From the NCBI GenBank assembly GCA_900321865.1, contig ONXP01000053.1:1-14330 (forward strand): a stretch of DNA of 14,330 nucleotides, read 5' to 3'. This document shows positions 8,118-14,330 of the stretch, piece after piece; the first letter of the stretch is position 1, and the number at the start of each line of letters is the position of its first letter. The stretch comes from an uncultured Elusimicrobia bacterium (GTDB lineage Bacteria; RUG730). The position numbers and the translations under genes were made by a program. The notes beneath the pieces were generated by a model. That model did not search any database. It saw nothing but the letters and a program-made list of their open reading frames with translations, and was not told where the DNA came from.

Positions 8118-8208
8118 AATTATATATAATTTTAAAAGTAAATTTTTAATTTTTTAACAGTTTTAATAGTTTAATACAAAAGTTTCTAATTAATTTTCTA
8201 AATAAATT

Positions 8209-8550
8209 TTATTTAATTTTATTTTCTAAAATATTTTTCAATAATTCTTTATCTTAAGTTAAGCAAAAATGTATAATTAAAAGTTCTTTTTTGACTATTA
8301 TATGAATCAATTTCTATTATAAATTCACAAAAAATTTGTTCTGTATCAGAATATTTCAAAAGTTCTTCGTTCTCTATAAAAATATCTTGAATTTTATAAT
8401 TAATTAAATATGTATTATCAAAAACTTATTTACTTTATCATTTAAATTTTTTTTGTATTAGAATTTAGAATAATACTTTCAACTTCTTTGATTTATTTAT
8501 ATTAAAACCTTGATTAATCAGTGTTTCCTTAATAATAATAGTTTTCTCAT
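8209..8550 (-). pseudogene. Unrecognised broken small gene downstream of the nuclease
   Basis: The gap 8118-8588 has no intact gene, but its minus strand holds a coherent ruined one. GAGGAG (8556-8561) sits 5 bases before an ATG at 8550, a very good start. The frame after it stops within 10 codons, but another frame gives TIIIKETLINQGFNINKSK. A third block, stop to stop, gives 58 residues at 8252-8425, beginning VFDNTYLINYKIQDIFIEN and ending RTFNYTFLLNLR, with a stop at 8249-8251. One more shift adds DKELLKNILENKIK to a stop at 8209. At least three disruptions are needed. The original protein would be about 110 residues. I recognise no family. It starts 38 bases after the nuclease stop on the same strand. 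The remaining 8118-8208 shows only A+T-rich DNA with no convincing terminator. Confidence 0.55.
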
Positions 8551-8588
8551 TTCAACTCCTCACTATATTAAATTGATATGTATTATAT

Positions 8589-9755
8589 TTATGCTAAACC
8601 TTGTGAATTATAAAGTTCTTTCAATGTTGAAATTATCTTGTAAAACTCATTGCCTAAAACTTCTATATTAGTATCAATTTCACTAAAATGTTTTTTATCA
8701 AGAATTATGTATTTGCCCCAATCAGCATCAGCAATTTCATTACTAGTGGTAATTTTATATTTTAAGTTTTTTAAGTTTTCTAATGCATTCTTTTCATCGT
8801 TATAGTCATAATTTTCATTTTCTCTATTCCATATTGCAATTACTATTTCTTCAGGCTTTTCACGCAGAACATATGGTTCAAATACTATCACCTTATTCTT
8901 ATCACCTCTAATTTTAAATTCCTTAACCAAACTAAAATGTCCTTTAACTTTATTCTTAAAGTTATTATGAATGTATGTACCTTCTTCGCCCTTTCCCTTG
9001 ATATAATCATTTATTTGTTCAAAATATTCAATCTTTGCATTAATATCATTACAGATTAAATTTATAAAGTTTTGAATTTCATATTTTTTTTCTATATATT
9101 TTTCTTGTAAAGCCTTGTTAATCACCATATGCTCCCTCTCATATATATTTGAAATATTCTTAATAAACTCGATCATAAATGTAAACCATTTATGATTAAT
9201 ATTCAGGATATAATCGCCAATGTTGCTTTCAATCTTTGAAAACAACTCTTTATAAGTAATATTTATAAAATTATATTCATCTTTTTGCTGATTTTCTTCT
9301 TTTTTTATTGTTAATAAAATTTCGACAATAGTTTTATTACCCTCACTATTTTTTGCCTTTTTATGATACTCTCCAAATGGATTATTTGGCCTTGCATATA
9401 TTTTATTTTCAATTACAATTACAGCATTATTTGTGACAATAAATAAATCTATTCTTTTTTGTCCTGCACTGCTTTCACGTTCGATGTTCTCAATTGTCAA
9501 TTCTTTATCGGTTAAAGTCTTATTAGCTTTAGTTTCATAAACTTCTAATAAACTTTTTAACCACAAATCTTTAAAACCATGCTGTCCTTCAATATCAAAG
9601 AAGTAAGCTAAAATATTAGACATTACATTCTCATACCTTGGGAAACCACATATATCAATAAAATTGTGTTCTTTCTCTTTGTAAGAAAAAGTAATGCCAC
9701 TAAAATCAGCTAAAAAAGAATCAATTTTTTCAATCTCAAAACTATTCATTCGCAT
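8589..9755 (-). CDS. PD-(D/E)XK nuclease family protein (PDDEXK_4-like)
   Basis: Probable DNA- or RNA-cleaving enzyme of 388 residues with the PD-(D/E)XK fold. A helix with E42 (YENVMSNILAYFFD, 41-54) precedes D103 in RIDLFIVTN and E116-x-K118 in VIVIENKIYA, giving the E...D...ExK active site with correct spacing. The rest is a mixed C-terminal part with no other domain I know. The open frame runs up to 10031, but the real start is ATG 9755 (or 9749): AGGGGA stands 7 bases upstream, and the 92 residues before it belong to another, broken gene. Genes of this type are often found alone in accessory or defence regions, so phage defence is possible but not shown. It lies between two wrecked genes, which suggests an acquired gene. 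The active site is intact. Confidence 0.8.
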   Translation of the reverse strand: MRMNSFEIEKIDSFLADFSGITFSYKEKEHNFIDICGFPRYENVMSNILAYFFDIEGQHGFKDLWLKSLLEVYETKANKTLTDKELTIENIERESSAGQKRIDLFIVTNNAVIVIENKIYARPNNPFGEYHKKAKNSEGNKTIVEILLTIKKEENQQKDEYNFINITYKELFSKIESNIGDYILNINHKWFTFMIEFIKNISNIYEREHMVINKALQEKYIEKKYEIQNFINLICNDINAKIEYFEQINDYIKGKGEEGTYIHNNFKNKVKGHFSLVKEFKIRGDKNKVIVFEPYVLREKPEEIVIAIWNRENENYDYNDEKNALENLKNLKYKITTSNEIADADWGKYIILDKKHFSEIDTNIEVLGNEFYKIISTLKELYNSQGLA

Positions 9756-10246
9756 TCTTATATCCCCTTTTATTTTAAAATTTTTATGATTCTGACCTTT
9801 GATATTAATAATCAAATAATTAAATCTATATGAATCACTATTCAAAAAATAACTAGATTTTATAGAACTTAAAATAAAATGGAACAAAATTTTTGTATTC
9901 TTAAAAAGCTCTAAAAAATAATTATTAGATTCTATATCAATAAAAATAGATAGGTATTCTTTTATTTCTATTGTACTTTTACTATAAAAACTAAAAGAAC
10001 CAAAATTATAAGTACTAACTTTATGTTTCAATGTAGTTCCAGAATAAAAATTAGAATAAATTTCTACAATTTTCGTAGCTTCATCTATATCTTTTAAAAC
10101 TTTTTCTTAATCTTTCATCAAAAAATCTTTTTTACTAGACAAAATTCTATTTCTACAGAATTCATAATATTTAATTTTGTATAAAAATATGGAAAATTAT
10201 TTAAAAATAAAATAAAGCATAAAATCTTAAATTTTACATTTTTCAT
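9756..10246 (-). pseudogene. Broken secreted-protein gene, probable LolA (lipoprotein carrier) remnant
   Basis: Four bases after the lolC stop, an ATG at 10246 opens a signal-peptide-like segment (MKNVKFKILCFILFLNNF). That frame runs on to a stop near 10120, while the coherent continuation lies in another frame: YKIKYYEFCRNRILSSKKDF, an in-frame TAA at 10107-10109, then EKVLKDIDEATKIVEIYSNF and STYNFGSFSFYSKSTIEIKE. Spacing and residues of the latter resemble the LolA start (a helix, then a strand ending in F, then a G-x-F/L-x-F strand and an I-x-Y strand). Further strands (YRFNYLIINIKGQ) follow and run in frame into the nuclease. At least one frameshift and one stop break it, and at roughly 160 readable residues it is shorter than LolA (about 200). 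LolA passes lipoproteins from the LolCDE complex to the outer membrane, so the position after lolC supports the call. Another secreted protein remains possible. Confidence 0.5.
9763..9768 (-). promoter_or_regulatory. Ribosome binding site fixing the nuclease start
   Basis: AGGGGA on the minus strand, 7 bases before the ATG at 9755, is a strong Shine-Dalgarno match. The upstream end of the same open frame has only a TTG at 10031 and no such site, so this decides the start. Confidence 0.75.
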
Positions 10247-10250
10247 TCTT

Positions 10251-11489
10251 TTAATTTTCTCTTACTGCATCTATAATACTAGAATTTGATGCCTTTAATG
10301 CTGGATAAATTGAGGATAAAGTGCATATTAAAAATGTAATTACAATTATAAAAATACCTTCTATTATCCTAAATTCTACAGGAACTCTGGATGAAAAATA
10401 TATTTCAGAAGGAATTTTTATAAAATCATAATTCCGTAAAACAAAAATAACAATTCCTGATAATATTATTCCTAATATTATGCCTATAATAGACATAATA
10501 GAACTTTGATACAAAAAAATTTTTATTATATCTAATTTTCTAAATCCAATAGTTTTTAAAATTCCTATATCATTAGTTTTTTCAATCGAAAGCATTAAAA
10601 GAGAAGATATTATTCCAAAACTTGCAACTATTATTATTAAAAATAAAACAATTCCCATAACAAGTTTTTCTAATTTTATTGCAGAAAAAAGAGTTCTATT
10701 TGCATCTTGCCAGGTTTCAATATAAAAAAATAAATCCATAGTCTTAACAACATTTTCCAAAAATTCTCTTGTTTTAAAAGGATCTTTTAACCTTATTCCA
10801 TAACCATCGACTTTCCCACGCATATCAAAAATATAATCCGCATAATCAAGATTTATAAAGGCAAACCCAGTATCAAACTCATAAATCCCAGTATCGAAAA
10901 TTCCAGAAATTACAAATTTGTATATGCTAGGCATAAACGGAAAATTTATTTTTTCAAAATTAGGCGATATAAAAATAAGCTCATCACCTATCCAAAGCCC
11001 TAATCTTTCTAATAATTTTTTTCCTAAAACTATAGAATTTTTTTGAGTATTTGAAACAAAAGTCCCTGCTTTTATATATTTTTTTATATCAATAGTTTCT
11101 ATTTCTTTTTCTTTGACACCTTTTAAAATGATAGGAAAAGATTTATCTTTTACTTTTAAGATTCCATTTTTGATTATAAAAGGACTAAAAGACTTTACAT
11201 CTTCTATTTTTGACAATTTATTTTCAAAATTTTTATAATCAACTATACTTTTTGATGGGAACAAAAAACTAGAATGATAATTTGCTGCAAAAATTCTATC
11301 GACGATGTTTTTTTTAAATCCATTCATAATGCTAAGAGTTACTATCACAGAAGCAACTCCTAACATTATGCCCAAAACAGACAAAACATTTATAAAAACT
11401 GAATTAAAAATTTTTTTATTTTTTGAAAAAAGATATCTTAAACTAATAAATAAATCAATATTATAATTCAAAAATTTTTTAAAGATCAT
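10251..11489 (-). CDS. lolC: LolC/LolE-family lipoprotein-release ABC transporter permease
   Basis: Inner-membrane permease of the complex that extracts lipoproteins from the inner membrane; 412 residues from the ATG at 11489 (a TTG one codon earlier is also open). The N-terminus has SLRYLFSKNKKIF and TM1 with LGIMLGVASVIVTLSIMNGF (about 39-58), the LolC/E signature. A large periplasmic domain (about 60-270) follows, then the FtsX-type core with TM segments near 276-301, 327-351 and 375-396 and the conserved NDIGILKTIGFRKLDIIKIF (307-326). C-terminal YPALKASNSSIIDAVRE is also typical. Only one permease and no lolD ATPase are in view, so LolC and LolE cannot be told apart; a homodimer is possible. 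It follows the winged-helix gene by 6 bases and has no strong ribosome binding site. Confidence 0.92.
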   Translation of the reverse strand: MIFKKFLNYNIDLFISLRYLFSKNKKIFNSVFINVLSVLGIMLGVASVIVTLSIMNGFKKNIVDRIFAANYHSSFLFPSKSIVDYKNFENKLSKIEDVKSFSPFIIKNGILKVKDKSFPIILKGVKEKEIETIDIKKYIKAGTFVSNTQKNSIVLGKKLLERLGLWIGDELIFISPNFEKINFPFMPSIYKFVISGIFDTGIYEFDTGFAFINLDYADYIFDMRGKVDGYGIRLKDPFKTREFLENVVKTMDLFFYIETWQDANRTLFSAIKLEKLVMGIVLFLIIIVASFGIISSLLMLSIEKTNDIGILKTIGFRKLDIIKIFLYQSSIMSIIGIILGIILSGIVIFVLRNYDFIKIPSEIYFSSRVPVEFRIIEGIFIIVITFLICTLSSIYPALKASNSSIIDAVREN

Positions 11490-11495
11490 CAATAT

Positions 11496-11702
11496 CTACA
11501 ATTTTGAAACTTTATAACCTTTATCTAGAGCTTCTATTTTTATTTTATTTTCTCTGAGTAGCCACCCTAAAGCCAAATATATATTAGCATTACTAGTAGC
11601 CATTACCATTTTTAAACGAAATGTAGAAATACTTCCAAATTCATCAAGATACTTCCATATACTACCAGCTAAATTCCCTATTTCTAAGTTAAAATTCCTC
11701 AT
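11496..11702 (-). CDS. Small winged-helix protein, DUF2582-like
   Basis: Protein of 68 residues that fits the winged helix-turn-helix family DUF2582: the opening LEIGNLAGSIWKYLDEFG (6-23), a recognition-helix-like middle, then LALGWLLRENKIKIEA (43-58), where AlGWLaREdKI is the family hallmark, and a short C-terminal wing. It is probably a nucleic-acid-binding protein; its target is unknown and the family has no firm function that I know of. It overlaps the pnp stop as ATGA at 11699-11702 and precedes lolC, so it is made together with an RNA-degrading enzyme. The full length matches the family. Confidence 0.83.
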   Translation of the reverse strand: MRNFNLEIGNLAGSIWKYLDEFGSISTFRLKMVMATSNANIYLALGWLLRENKIKIEALDKGYKVSKL

Positions 11703-13810
11703 AAAGTTTTTCCTAATTCTTTAATAGAAAGATTAATTTTTCCTAATCTATCTATTTCTATAACCTTAGCCTTCACTACATCACCTAAGCTTAAGACATC
11801 TTCTACTTTTTGAACTCTTTTATTATCTAACTGTGATATATGAATTAGACCCTCTTTTCCTGGCACAATTTCAGCAAATGCACCAAAATTTACTATTTTT
11901 ACTATCTTCACATCAAAAATATCACCTATTTTTATATCATCCGTATACAAAGATATTATTTTTTTTGTTTCCTCACAAGCATCTAACGAATTCGCAGAAA
12001 TTACTATAGTTCCATCATCCTTTATATCTATATCAGCTTTCGTTTTTTCAACTATTTTTTTTATATTTTGACCACCAGCACCTATAACTAATCTTATTTT
12101 ATCTTTATCAATTTTCATTTTTTCAACTCTAGGAGCAAACTTCGAAATATCTCTATTAGGTGACGAGATTGTTTGTTTCATAATATCTAAAATTTTAATT
12201 CTGGCTTCTTTTGCTAATTTTAATATTTCTGGAATCAAATCTAAAGTTATTCCATCTATTTTTAAATCCATCTGGATAGTATTAATACCATTTTTGGTTC
12301 CAGCGACTTTAAAATCCATATCACCAAAATGATCCTCTAATCCAGCTATATCTACCAATAAAGTCTTAGAAGTTTTATCATCAACCAAACCTATAGAAAT
12401 TCCAGCAACCATATCTTTTATAGGAACTCCTGCATGCATCAGTGCCAAACACCCAGAACAAATACTAGCTTGTGAAGAAGATCCATTCGATTCTAAAATA
12501 TCAGAAACTACTCTAATAGTATAAGGAAAATCTTCATAACTAGGAATAACCTTTTCTAATGCCTTTTCAGCTAAATTACCGTGTCCAATTTCTCTCCTAC
12601 CTGGACCTTTTGATCCCTTGGTCTCACCAACAGAAAAAGAAGGGAAATTATAATGAAGCATAAATCTTTTTTCTTTTTCTCCTTCAAGTTCATCTAAAAT
12701 CTGTACATCTTTAGAACTGCCTAAAGTCACAACTCCTAATGATTGTGTTTCACCCCTGGTAAAAAGACTAGACCCGTGAACTATCTCCGGCAATACCCCT
12801 ATAGAACAACTAATAGGCCGAATCTCGTCCAATGCTCTTCCATCAGGTCTTTTTTTATCTATTGTTATAAGCTCTCTAAAAGCTCTCTCAACTAACTTTT
12901 CATAAACCTTTGAAACCGTAGAATCTTTCTTTTCTTCGTCAATATCAATAAAACAGGAATGCAATTTTAAAGATTCTTTAAATAAAGATAATTTTTCTTC
13001 TCTCTTCAATTTTTCAAAAACTAATAAATCATTTTTAATTTCATCTTTTTTTTCTAAATAAATAATATCAGATGTCTTATCTAAAAATAAATCTTCTTCG
13101 GTTTCAACTATTTCTTGTTTAGAGCTACCTGTTTCTTTAGCAAATTCTTTTTGGAATAAAACGATTTTTTTAATTTCTTCATGTGCTAAAGTAAGAGCTT
13201 CCAAAATTTTTTCTTCAGGAAACTCACTAGAATTACCCTCTATCATAGTAATTTTTTCTTCCGTTCCAACAACCACTAAATCAAGAGTGCTTTTTTCTCT
13301 ATCAATGTCGGTAGGATTAATTACAAAATTTCCATCAATATAGCCTACTCTAACTGCTCCAATTGGACCCAAAAACGGAATACCAGTTAAAGTTATTGCC
13401 ATAGATGAAGCAATGACACCCAAAATATCTGAACTATTTTTTTTATCATAAGACAAAACTAAAACATTTAATGCTAAATCTTTATTTAAATTTTCTAGAA
13501 AAAGTGGCCTTATAGGTCTATCTATAATTCTAGATGCTAAGATTTCTGAATCACGAGGCTTCCCTTCCCTTTTAAAAAATCCACCTGGAATTTTTCCAAC
13601 AGCATATGTCCTTTCTCTATAATCCACAACCAATGATAAAAAATCTTCCCCTCGACTTTCGATAGGCAAATCTTTATAAACAAATGTAGCCAAAACCATA
13701 GTATCTCCATATTTCGCCAAAACACTACCATTAGCCTGCTTTGCTACCAAACCTGTAGAAAAAGAAAGTTCTCTAGAAGCTAAATTTATACTCTTTTTTA
13801 TTTCTCCCAT
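11699..13810 (-). CDS. pnp: Polyribonucleotide nucleotidyltransferase (PNPase)
   Basis: Phosphate-dependent 3'-to-5' exoribonuclease of mRNA turnover; 703 residues, normal length. The first RNase PH domain spans about 8-165 (GGFFKREGKPRDSEILASRI). A helical linker follows, then the catalytic RNase PH domain (about 320-555) with FTRGETQSLG (350-359), GRREIGHGNLAEKAL (404-418) and DHFGDMDFKVAGT (493-505). D493 and D499 correspond to the catalytic aspartates D486 and D492 of E. coli. A KH domain (about 560-615) has the G-A-G-G loop at 577-580, and an S1 domain covers about 627-698. The ATG at 13810 lies 1 base after rpsO, and AAGGA inside the last rpsO codons serves as its binding site. The rpsO-pnp order is conserved in many bacteria, and PNPase often controls its own message there. 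Confidence 0.98.
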   Translation of the reverse strand: MGEIKKSINLASRELSFSTGLVAKQANGSVLAKYGDTMVLATFVYKDLPIESRGEDFLSLVVDYRERTYAVGKIPGGFFKREGKPRDSEILASRIIDRPIRPLFLENLNKDLALNVLVLSYDKKNSSDILGVIASSMAITLTGIPFLGPIGAVRVGYIDGNFVINPTDIDREKSTLDLVVVGTEEKITMIEGNSSEFPEEKILEALTLAHEEIKKIVLFQKEFAKETGSSKQEIVETEEDLFLDKTSDIIYLEKKDEIKNDLLVFEKLKREEKLSLFKESLKLHSCFIDIDEEKKDSTVSKVYEKLVERAFRELITIDKKRPDGRALDEIRPISCSIGVLPEIVHGSSLFTRGETQSLGVVTLGSSKDVQILDELEGEKEKRFMLHYNFPSFSVGETKGSKGPGRREIGHGNLAEKALEKVIPSYEDFPYTIRVVSDILESNGSSSQASICSGCLALMHAGVPIKDMVAGISIGLVDDKTSKTLLVDIAGLEDHFGDMDFKVAGTKNGINTIQMDLKIDGITLDLIPEILKLAKEARIKILDIMKQTISSPNRDISKFAPRVEKMKIDKDKIRLVIGAGGQNIKKIVEKTKADIDIKDDGTIVISANSLDACEETKKIISLYTDDIKIGDIFDVKIVKIVNFGAFAEIVPGKEGLIHISQLDNKRVQKVEDVLSLGDVVKAKVIEIDRLGKINLSIKELGKTL

Positions 13811-13811
13811 G

Positions 13812-14081
13812 CTATTTCCTTATCCCAAGCTTTGAAATAAGTTCTTTATATGAAGTTTCATTTTTTGATTTTAAATAGTTTAATAAACTTCTTCTTTGTC
13901 CAACAAGCTTTAAAAGCCCCCTTCTAGAAGAATGATCTTTCTTATGAACCTTAAAATGCTCGTTTAGATAGTTTATTCTATGTGTCAAAAGAGCAATTTG
14001 AACACTAGATGAACCTGTATCACCTTTTTTAGTCGCAAACTTTTCTATTATTTCTGATTTTTCACTTTTTGTCATTGTCAT
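13812..14081 (-). CDS. rpsO: 30S ribosomal protein S15
   Basis: Primary 16S rRNA-binding protein of 89 residues, the standard length. It shows the S15 features [17 protein letters not shown] (20-36), the [19 protein letters not shown] stretch (46-64) that contacts rRNA, and the C-terminal [12 protein letters not shown]. Start ATG 14081 has AAGGGG ending 8 bases upstream; a second in-frame ATG lies at 14075. It is the first gene after a good promoter and abuts pnp. In other bacteria S15 represses its own translation by binding its leader; the leader here is short and I see no convincing pseudoknot. Confidence 0.98.
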   Translation of the reverse strand: MTMTKSEKSEIIEKFATKKGDTGSSSVQIALLTHRINYLNEHFKVHKKDHSSRRGLLKLVGQRRSLLNYLKSKNETSYKELISKLGIRK

Positions 14082-14113
14082 TATAAAAACCCCTTATCTT
14101 AATATAATGTTTT

Positions 14114-14142
14114 ATAATATAAATTTGAAAATAATTTGTAAA
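14114..14142 (-). promoter_or_regulatory. Sigma70-type promoter of rpsO-pnp-winged helix-lolC
   Basis: Minus-strand TTTACA (14137-14142) and TATTAT (14114-14119) are separated by exactly 17 bases, and transcription would begin roughly 25 bases before the rpsO ATG. It occupies the short gap after the rmuC stop. This is the best promoter match in the window. Confidence 0.65.
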
Positions 14143-14144
14143 GA

Positions 14145-14330
14145 TTATTTTTTAATATTCTCATCTATAGATTCTGAAACTATTTTTTCTTGCAAAGAAA
14201 TTGTTTCTTTGGTACGAATTCCAAGATTTTTCAAATTATCTGCTAATCCTATCAAAGTTTCACCCCTTTTGTTAGATTGTAATAATTTATTCATTGCAGA
14301 ATCGTATGCATTTTGACAAATATCTAAATT
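14145..14330 (-). CDS. rmuC: RmuC-family DNA recombination protein (C-terminal fragment, start beyond window)
   Basis: The last 61 codons of a gene entering from the right edge, ending in TAA at 14145. The fragment reads NLDICQNAYDSAMNKLLQSN, then KRGETLIGLADNLKNLGIRT followed by a polar tail. It matches the RmuC C-terminal pattern: a tyrosine-alanine helix, a G-x-x-L-I/N-x-A-x-x-L-K-x-L-G segment, then lysine. RmuC proteins have an N-terminal membrane anchor, a coiled coil and a nuclease-like domain, and in E. coli limit DNA inversion at short repeats; none of those parts are visible here. No terminator is seen between it and the rpsO promoter. The call rests on the terminal motif alone. Confidence 0.72.
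   Translation of the reverse strand, partial: NLDICQNAYDSAMNKLLQSNKRGETLIGLADNLKNLGIRTKETISLQEKIVSESIDENIKK

Noticed and set aside
8118-8208. Possible A+T-only hairpins as a bidirectional terminator
   Set aside because: Inverted A/T runs exist but no G+C-stabilised stem followed by a T tract, so chance cannot be excluded.
8118-10250. Insertion sequence, CRISPR array or tRNA attachment site to explain the decayed stretch
   Set aside because: I found no transposase, terminal inverted repeats, regularly spaced repeats or tRNA-like sequence.
14107-14316. Plus-strand open frame of 69 codons at the right edge
   Set aside because: It is the antisense shadow of the rmuC end; the minus strand gives a recognisable RmuC C-terminus.

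Overview
The window is AT-rich, by eye only about a quarter G+C, and densely coded. It comes from a Gram-negative (diderm) bacterium: a LolC/LolE-type lipoprotein-release permease, two heptosyltransferase-fold (GT9) enzymes and a predicted secreted outer-membrane barrel protein all imply an outer membrane and surface glycan. TGA acts as a stop. Two broken genes, very low G+C and tight packing suggest a shrinking, possibly host-associated genome. The DUF2582-type winged-helix gene beside pnp and the low G+C would fit Elusimicrobiota (Endomicrobium-like), but this lineage call is a weak inference.

Left half, minus strand (1-7146): seven genes run in one direction with gaps of 0-17 bases or 4-base ATGA overlaps: GT9 transferase A, GT9 transferase B, proS, purE, der, an OmpR-type response regulator and mscL (cut by the window edge). 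They look like one operon that mixes envelope glycan synthesis, translation, purine synthesis, ribosome assembly and turgor protection. A candidate promoter lies at 7200-7227, back to back with one for the only plus-strand gene (7260-8117), a secreted, probable outer-membrane protein.

Right half, minus strand (10251-14330): the end of rmuC, a good sigma70-type promoter, then rpsO, pnp, a small winged-helix gene and lolC, again almost without gaps. Directly after lolC comes a broken secreted-protein gene whose readable parts resemble LolA, the periplasmic lipoprotein carrier.

Between the halves (8118-10250) is a decayed stretch: the LolA-like remnant, an intact PD-(D/E)XK nuclease gene (8589-9755) with its own strong ribosome binding site, and a second broken gene (8209-8550) that also keeps a strong ribosome binding site. 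The long open frame that seems to extend the nuclease to 10031 is in fact the tail of the LolA-like remnant fused in frame to the true nuclease gene. This is the accessory part of the window. I do not see a complete new multi-gene system; the best candidate is the nuclease with its broken downstream partner.
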